The notes beneath the pieces were generated by a model. It was given only the letters and a program-made list of their open reading frames with translations, did no database searches and had not been told where the DNA came from. Of a stretch of DNA of 30,778 bases, positions 21,530 through 30,778 are shown piece after piece; the stretch's first letter is position 1, and each line of letters starts with the position of its first letter. The stretch covers positions 126,261 to 157,038 of the forward strand of contig FJOG01000076.1 of assembly GCA_900073065.1 (NCBI GenBank), written 5' to 3'. Source of the stretch: Phialocephala subalpina (Eukaryota; Ascomycota; Leotiomycetes; Helotiales; Mollisiaceae). The position numbers and the translations under genes are program-made.

Positions 21530-23183
21530 CTTGATCTATCAAACGAGTGAGATAGCAAGAGCTCTGTGATGGGCTAACACCGTATGCTTGATTGTGCTGC
21601 TTTCATTCCACGAACCTTGAGATGGGATCATTTATGCTTTGAAAGAACTTCCCAATCTCGATGACCACCACGACCCCAAAAATAGCTCCGTAATCGGTCT
21701 GATAACAATCAAGACCATACTTTGATAATGAATAATATTGGGGGATGATTGGCCATGATCTCTCGATGGGGACTGGCATGTGAACTTCTCGAACGTCAAG
21801 AGCCTCTACGGTGGGCTCTTGAACCCTGGGTTCGATGCTGCTGGTGTATGAGTCGAGCATTGCATGATCTGGGGCCAAGAGCCCTCGTTCTCATGTCCAA
21901 ATTTATGAACTTTCTCAACATTCTAAAACAGGCGACAGTGACCGAAGCTTGACGTCGAAGAAAAAAGTTGGTGCAACTCACTTCTTTAGGACCATGATGA
22001 TTAGATTTCTGGTAACAATTCGAGTGGATGCGCCGCCTGAGATAATAATAGTTCTTCCAGAACTCGATCGTTCGAATCGATAAGGAAACTGACAGTGGAG
22101 GGCTATCGAGCTGTCAGGGAGCTGAAGAGAAGTTGATAGGTCGGTCGAGGTCGATGGTTGATTTCGGTCCCAAGTTCCAGCACAAGAATACCCCGCTACC
22201 GAATGTCTTCGCTGACGTCCAACTTTCAATTTTCCAACCAGTATATTCCAGACCCAACTTTGAATGGATCTTGGTAGCTGAACCTTTCAACGAAAAGATA
22301 GCAAAAGTTCTAGAAGATGCTCCGAGGATGAAGTAAGGGATAACAGGACTTTGTATACCTCAAGCAACAAAATGATTTGATATCAACAAAAGCTGTCATC
22401 AACTGAGGTAAGCAGCCGCGAATGCGGATGACAATCCTCTTATATGACAGTGGCCACACCGGAGAAGCATCAACAAACCAAATCCACCATCATTCCACCT
22501 CATCCCAGCCAACGTCACAAGACGATCAGCCCTTTAGGCACCTTTCCGTACTTGCCGGCACCAGCATAGCCGGGAGCTTGGACCAAAAGAAAGAAGTTTA
22601 TTTTGAAGTTTCTGAATGCAACCAATGAAAAGGGATCGGACGTTGAGTAATCGGAACAGCGGATGTAAATGTGGGCTGAGATGGGAATGGCTCGGTATGT
22701 GTACAGTCAGACTTGCATGTTTGGAGCTCGGGAAGTACCTCTAGTTCGGTATGGAGGGGTTGTGAAAAGATAGGATCTAGAGCTGGAGATTGCAAGAATA
22801 CCTTTTGAGCAGTCTTGAGAAGCTTGCATTGATACTGGAGGTGAAGTGTGAGGGTGATTTGCTGTTTAAATATTCTGGAGCTGAAGCGGGATTGAGGGCC
22901 AAGAGATATTGTAGAAGTTCAAGAAAGGCAGTGCACCATGGCTGTGATCCCCATCTGACGGTATCAAAAGCTTGTTTTGGGTGGCGATCCATAAGATAAT
23001 TTCACGTCATGACATTTGAAGTCGAGCTCATTCCCGAAACTACCGAGGGAAGTTAAGAGATATTCGGGGCCGATGTAGAGCCTCGGATCCAAGGCTCCAG
23101 ATCTTTGCGCCCCAATTATCAGGCACAAACTCTCCCCGCCAAACTCCCAGTCGCGTCTTCCCAAAACACCAAACAGCTTCACG
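21530..23183. other. Unresolved region with several short coding-like frames
   Basis: I could not build a gene here with confidence. Coding-like pieces include: a 60-codon plus-strand frame from ATG at 22154 to 22336 (contains PLPNVFADVQLSIFQPVY) ending beside a possible GTAAGG donor; a 67-codon plus-strand frame 22422-22628; a minus-strand frame from ATG at 22992 to 22777 (begins MDRHPKQAFDTVRWG) with a GTATTC donor inside its end; and minus-strand frames 21603-21878 and 21978-22229 separated by a splice-like GTGAGT..TTTTAG interval. One or more small spliced genes may lie here. Confidence 0.4.
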
Positions 23184-24402
23184 ATGACACCAACTCCAGT
23201 ACGAGAAACTCCCCAGCACCCGGGCAGACTCGCCTTTCCACCCATCAGAGGATTTAGATTCGACGCCGATAGACGCAATGTGACACCAACACTACACACG
23301 CCGGTCACTCCCTTGTTGGACGAAGGCGCCGAAGGAGACGAAGATTCTGACGAGGGAAGCATCGAACCAGGAGAGAATGATGAGATTGATGAGGAAGAGG
23401 AGAGCGAGCTTGGGGAGGAAGGAGCAGACGATGACGAAGAGGAGGAAGGAGGTATAGAAGAAGGTAGGCTATCTTTCAATTCTTCTTGCGACTCCTCCCG
23501 ACCACCTCGAGGAATCCATCATGCCTCCCCGAACGCGTCCTGGTGGTCCACCTCCAATTGACCACACTGCTCGTCTGCTCAGGCAGGCTGCAGCATGGAG
23601 ACCAATTCTACCAATTCGAGCGGTTCCAGCTGTTCGAACGGTTCCAGCACGAACTGGAGAGAACTTGATTGTTCATACTCCTACTACGCTTCAGATTGCT
23701 AATCAGCGTCGATCAGTGCCTATGGAAATCGATGTTCCTTTCGACCCCGCAGCTTTGGGATTGAAAGAGATTGGGAACTTGGCGAGTTGGACGGTTAGCA
23801 GTTCGAAGCCTGGATGTGGGGTGGAGGCATTGAGGGATGAAGACACGAATTTGTTCTGGCAGTGAGTCTGGGTTTACGAAAGTCGATTCAACTACTGACA
23901 TTGGCGTAGATCCGATGGCCCGCAACCTCACCACCTAAACATACACTTCTCCCGTCTCGTCTCTATTGTTGCCATCCGACTCTACCTCGATTTCGAAGCC
24001 GACGAATCCTATACTCCTACTCGCATCACTCTTCTAGCCGGTACTGGCTATCATGACCTAATACCCTTCTCTGCTCTGAGCTTCGAACAACCCAAAGGCT
24101 GGATTGACGCCCCTCTAGATCACGTTGGTGGAGGCGAGGATGGCAAGACGCTGAGGGCGTTCTTGGTACAAGTCCGAATCGTGGAGAATCACCAGAATGG
24201 CAAAGATACGCATGTCAGAGGACTGAAGATATACGCCAGGGACGATCGAGCTAGGGGCATGGGCGCTCTGGACAGTCTCCGTGACAATGTTCTTGAGGGG
24301 AAAGGCAAGGCGAGAGCCAGTCCATCGAAAACACAACCGAATGGTATGGAGAGGACATGGCTTCTCGAGCCGGACTGGATGGGCGAACCCGAGTTGCGCT
24401 GA
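23184..24402 (+). CDS. APC10: Anaphase-promoting complex subunit 10 (APC10/Doc1)
   Basis: Subunit of the APC/C ubiquitin ligase; its DOC domain helps capture D-box substrates with the Cdc20/Cdh1 co-activator and promotes processive ubiquitination in mitosis. The domain is clear at about residues 148-297: GLKEIGNLASWTVSSSKPG, then GVEALRDEDTNLFWQSDGPQ, QPHHLNIHF, and FLVQVRIVENHQNGKDTHVR. The protein ends in Glu-Leu-Arg, similar to the Ile-Arg tail with which APC10 docks on APC3/Cdc27. The intron 23862-23909 (48 nt) is certain. My model begins at ATG 23184, with exons 23184-23463, 23594-23861 and 23910-24402 (346 aa), giving a highly acidic N-terminal extension (about residues 50-93). The 130-nt first intron (GTAGGC..TGCAG) is uncertain. 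A start at ATG 23521 would give 277 aa (MPPRTRPGG) with no first intron. The DOC domain is the same in both. Confidence 0.93.
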
Positions 24403-24948
24403 GAAGGTTCACGTTCAACGAAGTCATGGGCATTGGGCGGTGTTTGGAGTCATGATACCCAGGAACATTCTGTATGACACATCAAGGATAGAAACGAGGA
24501 AACCATTGGACAGTCCGCATACACGAGCGTCCTCCGAACCTTGTCCAGCACGATGGTCTACGGTCGAATTTATTTTCTTTACTACATACAAGCTTCGAGA
24601 AAAGCTGCGCTACCTGGAAACACTCGGCCCATCAAAGATGCAGCAAGAGCAGGGCATCAGCAAGCCCGCATACACATATGTCCTCTGCAATTCGTCGAGC
24701 AACGCTGTTCGTGGCCGAGTCATTATCTGTTGTATTCCATCTTCCATTGCTAGCCAAATTCCCAAGCGCGGAATTATGGTCGTATTTTTGGTGATTTGTC
24801 GTTTGTATCACTAATCATCCCTGTCATGGTCAAATCTTCAGTTCTCCCACGCTGTCGAGCTCAATCCACGCTCCTCTTTTGCTTTCTTTTTCCCGTTCCA
24901 CGTTCAACAGATCACTTGCAGCAGCATCTCACACTCCGAAATCGAATA
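24403..24948. other. 3' region of APC10 and promoter of the next gene
   Basis: About 550 bases between two plus-strand genes. Frames such as 24281-24814 are continuations or shadows of APC10 sequence and show no family features. A pyrimidine-rich stretch (about 24865-24900) precedes the start codon of the next gene, as is common in fungal promoters. Confidence 0.5.
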
Positions 24949-25687
24949 ATGCAAGCCCTATCCCCCATCATCGTGGGCTTACAGGGCGCATTCGGCATCC
25001 TCAACGGCGCTGCAAGCTTAGTGTTCCGAGAAGCTGCGGAAAAGAACGTCGAGGTTCTGGATGTGCAGTCGGTACCAGCAATCCATGCAATTGCAGTTGG
25101 AAGTATTAGCATTGGGTATGTCAAAAGTTTTCTCCGTTAACTTTCTATGCAAGATAGTGGGAAGTTTGCTTGATGCTCAAGCTCAGTGGCTCGGTAAACA
25201 TCGGGCCTTATGGCCTTGTCGTATTGCCACCTGCAGTATGTAAAGTCAGGCGCATTCGTCCAATCTAGTTGCACAGCCTGGAATGTTTACGGATTTTTGT
25301 TGCAAGTCGCAAAAAGGGCATTGATGAGCTAGTGGGCTTCTGCAAGCTGAGAGGGTGGTTTGGAAAGCCCCCAATGCAACGCCAACGAAGCTCGCCCCGC
25401 CTCCCCCATTTTTATGCCCAGACACTTTCAGGTCACGCGCTTGTCCTCCTTCGTTGTGAGTGTTGACTCCAAGATGCAGGGCATTCTACCTCAACGCGGC
25501 ACTCCAAAATGACAGGAGAATAATGTGGTGGTGTGTTGTGGGGAGGGTGATGGCTATTCCGGTCTTTGTGCAGCATGGGGGTCCGTGGATTAACGTTGCG
25601 ATTTTTGAGGGGATTTGTGGGGTGTTGATTGCGGGAGCGCTGGCTTGGGATGGTTGGCGAGGGAGTGAGGAGGAGAAGAAGGAGTGA
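24949..25687 (+). CDS. Small multi-pass membrane protein, unknown function (two exons, 124 aa)
   Basis: Exons 24949-25115 and 25480-25687 join in phase 2 to 125 codons including stop. The protein is mostly hydrophobic with about four membrane segments: near residues 4-20 (SPIIVGLQGAFGILNGAAS), 40-60 (across the splice junction, IHAIAVGSISIGAFYLNAA), 68-83 (IMWWCVVGRVMAIPVFV) and 92-112 (VAIFEGICGVLIAGALAWDG). It ends with a charged SEEEKKE tail. QNDRR after the second segment is a short polar loop. This layout matches small fungal membrane proteins I have no function for. The intron, 364 nt (GTATGT..TGCAG), is five to seven times longer than the others in the window. Without splicing the frame stops after 63 residues. 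The start is the first in-frame ATG directly before the hydrophobic segment. Confidence 0.7.
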
Positions 25688-25801
25688 GGGAGGAGGGGTG
25701 AACTTGGAGCTGGAGGGGACGGCATTCAGACGATTGACGGAATCTGCGAAAGGGAGGGTAGGAGGATGCACATCGAGCGAGGGCCAGCATCTCCACCAAA
25801 G
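25688..25801. other. 3' flank of the small membrane protein gene
   Basis: Purine-rich sequence (GAGGAGG-type) directly after the stop codon, leading into the degenerate repeat. No gene visible. Confidence 0.4.
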
Positions 25802-26135
25802 GGCTCATTGTCCGAAATCAACTTGAAAATCTCGGCTTGCAATAAGTCCCAAAATGGTCTGAATGTCCGATTTTATTTTGGGGAGTTCGGCATGCAACAT
25901 GCAACAAATCCTACCAACGGCCTCAATGGCCGACTGTTACTTGGGAATTTCGAAGTGCTGAATGTCCAAACGTGGAAAGCTCGGCTTGCAAAAAAACACC
26001 AGAAACGGCTCGCAATGTCCGAGCTTGGTTTGGCAAGCTAGCGTGCAACAAAGTTTTCCTAAGGTCTGAATGTCCGTTTTCATCCGAGCAAAATCGACGG
26101 GCAACAAACATTCACATGGTTGAGTGTCCCAATCC
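25802..26135 (+). repeat. Degenerate tandem repeat, about seven copies, ~54-bp average period
   Basis: A core close to GGTCTGAATGTCCGA recurs at about 25802, 25856, 25919, 25955, 26007, 26063 and 26118, with spacings of 54, 63, 36, 52, 56 and 55 bases. Between copies a second word close to CTCGGCTTGCAA(C)AA recurs (25831, 25887, 25980, 26041, 26097 in varying forms). The copies differ by scattered substitutions and small indels, so this is an old, diverged minisatellite. Frames across it are incidental. No matching protein repeat is evident, since spacings are not multiples of three. Confidence 0.7.
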
Positions 26136-27247
26136 GGCTTCGGGGCTCGATGCGCAGCAGAGACGTCTAAAGTTAGGTCATGCAGCTGGACATCCGTCTT
26201 AGTCGACAGTAGCAACGCTCTGTGGCTTCAGAATCCGTTATAGGGTTTGGAGACATCCTACCTGAGATTCTGTTCTATGTCTGACTTTTGGATTGAGTGA
26301 TCTGACGGTGGTCAAAATTGAGCTCGACTGGCTTCGAGACATATGCTCGTTCAACGAGTGGGGAAGACCTGGCAGATCGAACGCCATCAAGCGATCTGAT
26401 ACTGCGGGATAGTGCTGGCTACATCGTTCACTTCTCGAACCGAGTCTCGGTTTCAATGACTCGGAATTTGCGTTTCCCGGATGATACATGATGTTTTAAG
26501 TGGCGAGTGTCAGATTTCTCATATATAATATGTCATGTCTTTTGAAGGTCGAGATGACAGATTGTCACTACTGTAATGGAGTTGTGGAGTTAAAGGTATG
26601 TCAAAATTCTCGCCTTCACGTTTACTTTTTACCCCCACCATCAATGCCATCGAGCCTTGATCTGTCCCACGCGCCGTACCAAATTCAGGAACGGGAGACT
26701 GAGACCAGTGCGGCTATCTGCACTCCCTCGCTTGGACGAACCAGTCGAGAATGCGGAACTCGATTGTTTCAACCCTCCGCCGATTCGGCAGCGTAAGCCT
26801 CCACTCCACGTGGGATACAAGTTAGTTCACGGCATGGGGGTCATGGAGATGTGGGGGATCCCGAGACCCGGGATCTTAATCGGGACAGAGAGACATGCCG
26901 GTCTTAAGCGCCAGACTAGCGTTGAAACTTGATCATGTGTATGAATTGAGATTGAGCTTCACGATGTGAAGCATTGGAAGCGGCCGTGTTTTCAGCACCT
27001 CGATCGATTTGGACGTATTAGTGCCTGTGGAGCGATCGCGTGGTGAGTGATTTTCTAGACCTCAAGGTAGGCTATGCATGTGGTGCCGGGTTGGGGCCGT
27101 CAAGTGAGGTGTATATATTGGGCATTTGATCCTCGAAGAAGCTCATCGTCACCCTCATCATCCTCTTCCCAGAATTCGACTGTCTCAGCAGCTCTCAAGA
27201 CTCCATCCCGTCATAAACAAAACCTTTAAAGCTCAACCTAAGACACT
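26136..27247. other. Intergenic region without a supported gene
   Basis: About 1.1 kb. Frames 26238-26489 (-), 26500-26796 (+) and 26657-26932 (+) have no recognisable domain or consistent splicing. A small perfect palindrome, GCTTCAC-GAT-GTGAAGC, lies at 26956-26972. The last 130 bases, rich in CTCATC/CTTC words, look like the promoter and leader of the gene starting at 27248. Confidence 0.45.
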
Positions 27248-27443
27248 ATGCGTTTCACACACTGGCGCTGCAGCAACATCCTCTTCGGCGAGAAGGTATT
27301 CCTTCATTTCTCCTCATCAGCAATGCTTCAACTCCTATGAGATCAGACTAACATCTTAACAGTGCAACAAAGTCCACTCAATCTGGCACCGAGAATGCTT
27401 GAACTGCGGCAAGCACATCGATCAGAATGATGAGAAGTTGTAA
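27248..27443 (+). CDS. Very small Cys/His-rich protein (two exons, 42 aa)
   Basis: ATG at 27248, exon 27248-27295, a 67-nt intron (GTATTC..TAACAG with a CTAAC branch) and exon 27363-27443 give 43 codons including stop. The residues W6, C8, C17, H21, W24, H25, C28, C31 and H34 form a dense pattern (WRC, then CNKVHSIWHRECLNCGKH) that suggests a single zinc-binding knuckle. The exact phase-0 junction places the second cysteine group directly after the splice. It may be a complete mini-protein or the 3' part of a gene with a further upstream exon. The neighbouring gene at 27959 ends in a similarly spaced Trp/Cys/His module. Function unknown. Confidence 0.45.
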
Positions 27444-27958
27444 AGCGGCTTTGGCCGTGCTTTAGACGAGAAAGGGACAAGATTGTACATGGAGGAACGG
27501 GAAGAGAGGGGCAAGGACCGAATGGGAGGGAAGGAGGGGTTGTACGATATGACTTCACACGGCGCTCGCTTTTCATTTTTTTCACGGAGTCATTGTTGCT
27601 TTGGAAAGGTCGAGGAGTTTTTGTTTACAAGAATGTCACGATTGCGCAATGAAGTTAAGAGAAGTGGTGGATGGAAAGAGCGATGAGGGCTGTGAATCAT
27701 TCATTTGGTGATGTGACTGAAAGTCGTAGGAAGTACATATCACGAAAAGTAACGAACATTCATTCAATCACAATCATATTAGCGAGTCACTTCTCCTTTT
27801 CCATTTGAAGATCCTCGGTGCCTGCCAAGAAACATCCGCTGCAAACGCATCACGCGAGTTGCGACTTCCTCGCCAAAATCGCCGCCAAAATCGCCGCCAA
27901 GAAACCAGGATATTCGACGCAACCTCAACTTCGCCACAACGACAACTCATACAAAATC
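27444..27958. other. Intergenic region between the two small Cys/His genes
   Basis: About 515 bases; frames here (for example 27483-27686, +) have no features of note. The last 140 bases before the ATG at 27959 stay open in frame but contain no ATG, so I regard them as leader. They include a tandem AAAATCGCCGCC repeat near 27874-27900. Confidence 0.45.
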
Positions 27959-28438
27959 ATGGCACCAAAACCCAGTCCCCCAAAGACCGAAGCAGATTCA
28001 AATATGAATACAGTACCTGTCGAAGAATCTCACGAACCTCAATACCGCGATCCATCGCCCGAAGTTGAAGCTCAACTCCACTCAACAACTGCATCACCTG
28101 ACACCCAAATCCAAGATCAACCACCAGCCTACGCACCACCTCTTCCTGAACGAAAACCTGTTCCTCCTAGACCAAACACGGCCTCTTCTACCACTTCAAG
28201 CACGAAGCAGGATGGAGGAAAGGGGAAAGAAAAGTTGAAAGAAATGGCGGGGAAGGCGAAAGAGGCGGGAAAGTTCTGGTTGGATCATGTGAAGAGAGGG
28301 GAGATGCCTTGGACGCAGTGGTACTGCTGTGGAGTGGTTGATGGGAAGGAGTGCGAGACTGAGAATCATAGGATGAGGAAGGAGTGTAAGAAGTGCAAGC
28401 ATCGGGTTTGTGGGAATTGCGTTAAAGGGACGTTGTGA
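27959..28438 (+). CDS. Hypothetical protein with C-terminal Cys/His zinc-binding-like module (159 aa)
   Basis: A single exon from ATG at 27959 (context AAATC) to TGA at 28436-28438. Residues 1-80 are Pro/Ser/Thr/Glu-rich and probably disordered, including a proline-rich stretch (PPAYAPPLPERKPVPPRP) that could bind SH3- or WW-type domains. A Lys/Gly/Glu-rich helix follows (GKGKEKLKEMAGKAKEAGKF). The last 39 residues form a compact module: W121, C123, C124, C132, H137, C143, C146, H148, C151 and C154, reading CC-x7-C-x4-H-x5-C-x2-C-x4-C-x2-C. That spacing fits one or two treble-clef-like zinc knuckles. No named domain is recognised. The gene stands downstream of, and in the same direction as, the 42-residue Cys/His protein. 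Confidence 0.65.
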   Translation: MAPKPSPPKTEADSNMNTVPVEESHEPQYRDPSPEVEAQLHSTTASPDTQIQDQPPAYAPPLPERKPVPPRPNTASSTTSSTKQDGGKGKEKLKEMAGKAKEAGKFWLDHVKRGEMPWTQWYCCGVVDGKECETENHRMRKECKKCKHRVCGNCVKGTL

Positions 28439-28581
28439 GAGTTGAAGGTGAGAACACGAGGAATAAAGATTTTAAAAGTTTGATAGCGATGTCGAGCGGT
28501 GGTATTTGCAGCGCGGGAGTTCGGAGTTTGTCTTCGAACTAGACAGCATGCATCAAATTGATCATTCGGGGACTCAAAAAC
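28439..28581. other. Short convergent intergenic region
   Basis: A 143-base gap between the stops of two convergent genes, presumably shared 3' untranslated sequence. Nothing else seen. Confidence 0.5.
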
Positions 28582-29753
28582 TCATTCACTTTTAGTATGA
28601 CGCTGGTTGAATATCCAAAACGCTAGACAGACGTCCGAAGACACAAGACTCCTGTAACGTTCTTCCTCTCGAGCCTCATGCAAACTGGTAACAGAAGGCA
28701 GATGACCGTCCTCTTTTGCTAGATCTTGAATAGCCTCTGACTCCTTTCCTTGGGGTTCCCTCATAAGGATCCACATCTTCCCGTCCTCTTTACTCCCACC
28801 ATACTTCGTCATATCAATATGATCAGTAGCAAGGGCCCTGAACCCCGTCTTATGAAGCATACGCAACGAGTTAGGGCGGCCTACAACATAAGTTTTCGCT
28901 CCTGCCTTGTCGGCGATCTCGTTACACCGTAGGCTGAGTAGGGTTCCGAGACCTTTTCGTTGGTAATTTGGATGGGTGTTTGTTCCTTGTCGATCTGTAC
29001 TTGTGAGATTTGTGACGGCGGGGTATGGAAGGTGGAGGGGGACGCACGAAAATGCTTTGTGGGGTCGTAGCCACATGCTTTGCTTGAGGAGGCTTTGGTA
29101 CCAAATTCGCGTGCTAAATCTCTGTTGAGGCCAGGAGGGTAGGGCAATGGAGGTGTGTTGAGTATGGCGGCTGTCTCCTCCTCAGTGCAAGTGTAAGGGA
29201 TCCGAAGCGCAGCAAACGCAACCATCTTCCTGAGGAACATCAGTATCAGAATACATGAAAACAAGGAGACCATCCTCACCCAGTCGCCGTATCAATGACT
29301 TTGAATGATCTCACATATGGTTCAGTTGTTTGATGTCGATAATAGTTCCTGACCCAGTTCAGTTGATCCTGTGGCGTCATGTCTGCGGTCAAAGGTTTGA
29401 AAATGTCATCGTTGGCGTTGCATGCGATGTTTATATCGGCCATGTCTTCAGCGTCTGCTGGCGATGTCTCGCGTATTAGGAATGCGTTATTGACTGAATT
29501 ATTTCTTGGAACTATTTTGATGGTTGGTTTTGATGCGCTGGTGAGACTTCTCAAACTTCTCCCGTGTATGGCGCATGCTTCAAAATCAAATCGTGTAAGA
29601 AATGAGTGATAGAACGACTAAGCAGCAGATGTAAGCATCAAATCAATACAGCAGAACGAAGCAAAGGCGAGGAAGAAGTAAATGTAATACTCTAAGGGCA
29701 TTGCCATCACAAGCGTCTGGTGGGGTGATCGGGTTGAAGAGGGACGATGCCAT
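28582..29753 (-). CDS. GNAT-family N-acetyltransferase (four exons, 331 aa)
   Basis: Minus-strand exons 29691-29753, 29280-29617, 29048-29229 and 28582-28994 join to 332 codons including stop. Introns are 73, 50 and 53 nt. The acetyl-CoA-binding motif A is visible at residues 201-215 (THPNYQRKGLGTLLS, with the Q/R-x-x-G-x-G core at 206-211). AFLIRETSPADAEDMADI is the usual first strand and helix, GKMVAFAALRIPY is the strand before a long insertion, and SLRMLHKTGF is the typical late strand/helix. Fungal proteins of this type transfer acetyl groups from acetyl-CoA to unknown small molecules or proteins. Exon 1 (MASSLFNPITPPD) and its join are my least certain part; the core could start at the in-frame ATG in AEDMADI or from another exon. 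The last exon has a charged tail past the domain. No partner gene identifies the substrate. Confidence 0.86.
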
Positions 29754-30289
29754 CTGAGCTCAATGTGCGTCGATCACTCCAGCGAAGCGTTCACTGTCTG
29801 CCCATCACTCAAGTTCCTGGATTGTCTGCATTGCATGTGCGGTCGTTCGAGAACGTCCATAATATGTTTGTAGAAGAAGAAAAGAAGTCGCGTCGGGCTC
29901 GAGATGAAAGAGGTGCGGGGATGCAAGGATGTGCAGAAGCGAACACGTGTGTAGCTCCAGACCTTTGTACCGTGGTAGAGGGTCTCGAGAGGAATAAGGT
30001 ACCGAGACACTCTTGCCGCTCATGGAGGATCTTGGAACTTGATTGTTGAAAGTCGATAGCATGCCGTGATGGGAATTCTCGTGAGTGACAACCCCACTTC
30101 CCCGCCACCGGCGCACCGCCAAGACTGAAAATATCTTCAAAAAATTGCCAAAAAAAACATACAACAGTAGGGATTCGCTGATGGTCACCCACTCAACTAC
30201 TAGTCTACCGATTTGAGGCTTACGTATGGCAGAGCGGACGGGATGCCCGGTTCTCCTCAATCTATGGTCGTATGTGGATGCCTTTGCTA
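29754..30289. other. Intergenic region between the GNAT gene and the right AT-rich block
   Basis: Contains the likely GNAT promoter. A minus-strand frame of 151 codons (29805-30260) and a plus-strand frame of 100 codons (29747-30049) overlap each other; neither has a domain, and no splicing improves them. Composition drops to A/T from about 30285. Confidence 0.45.
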
Positions 30290-30778
30290 TTATTTAAATA
30301 TATACAGGTAACCGAATTCCCGTTAGAAATCCCGTCCCCACCAAAATCCCACCTTAATTTAAATAATAAAATTAGAATATCTCAACCACCTTTTAATAAA
30401 ATATTTTTAAATTTAAAACTTGCTTAATATGTATTTAAGCTTATAATAATATATTAAAATTATAATATATAGTTTAAAGTTTAAATATACAAAGTAATTT
30501 TTAATATATAATATAAATCTAATATTATATTATATAAATTTCTTATATAAGATAATAAAGGTTAATAAAAATTAATTTTGTATTATATATATTATATAAA
30601 TTATATTAGATTTAAAGGATTAATATTAAAAAAATCATATATATTTCAAAATTAAAGATTAAAAATATTAAAAATATTTCTTTTAAAATAAAAATAAAAA
30701 ATAAAAAATTAATTATATAAATATTAATTTTAAAGATATTTTGAAGTAATATATATATAGTAATGCGTTTAATATAAT
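30290..30778. repeat. AT-rich, RIP-like degraded repeat block (right, runs off the window)
   Basis: Same texture as the other two blocks: TpA-rich, nearly pure A/T, without usable frames. Its true extent lies outside the window. Confidence 0.75.

Noticed and set aside
20860..21534. 224-codon plus-strand frame
   Set aside because: Ser- and Arg-rich with low complexity; it lies antisense to the better-structured minus-strand frame with a Cys cluster and coiled coil.
26956..26972. Short palindrome GCTTCAC-GAT-GTGAAGC
   Set aside because: A 7-bp stem is expected by chance in a window of this size and lies in no recognisable context.
27818..27958. Upstream extension of the 159-residue protein
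   Set aside because: The frame is open but has no ATG before 27959; a GTG start is not expected in a fungal nuclear gene.

Overview
The window looks like nuclear DNA of a filamentous ascomycete (Pezizomycotina; Leotiomycetes-like is a guess from the feel of the genes, not a demonstrated placement). The support is: genes broken by short introns of about 46-76 nt with GT..AG ends and CTAAC/CTGAC-type branch sites; fungal-specific membrane protein families; and a two-speed base composition in which gene islands of near 50% GC alternate with very AT-rich, TpA-rich blocks typical of repeat-induced point mutation (RIP). I see no bacterial, phage, CRISPR, rRNA or tRNA features.

Layout. Bases 1 to about 2600, about 11090 to 12720, and about 30290 to the end are AT-rich blocks, probably RIP-degraded repeats. 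About 2600-7380 is gene-poor, with a GA-rich tract, an orphan open frame on the minus strand (4023-4706) and a near-perfect 41-bp inverted repeat with a 37-nt loop (6217-6335). A six-exon membrane protein gene (7389-9071, +) follows. It ends 7 bp from the 3' end of a dead gene on the other strand (9079-10780), whose in-frame stops are mostly TAA/TAG where CAA/CAG would be expected.

After the central AT block comes an MFS transporter (13503-15360, -), then a second dead gene encoding a repeated coiled-coil protein (about 16073-17138, +), and a seven-exon, 630-residue polytopic membrane protein (17502-19743, -). Bases 21000-23000 hold a likely small cysteine-containing protein (21032-21529, -) and unresolved sequence.

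The right third is ordinary gene space: APC10/Doc1 of the anaphase-promoting complex (23184-24402, +), a small multi-pass membrane protein (24949-25687, +), a degenerate ~54-bp repeat (about 25802-26135), two small Cys/His-rich proteins (27248-27443 and 27959-28438, +) and a GNAT-family N-acetyltransferase (28582-29753, -).

The genes do not form an evident pathway or biosynthetic cluster. The most unusual elements are the hairpin, the two RIP-style pseudogenes at the edges of the central AT block, the degenerate repeat and the paired small Cys/His proteins. All gene models are my own splicing of the sequence by hand; every exon sum was checked to be a multiple of three.
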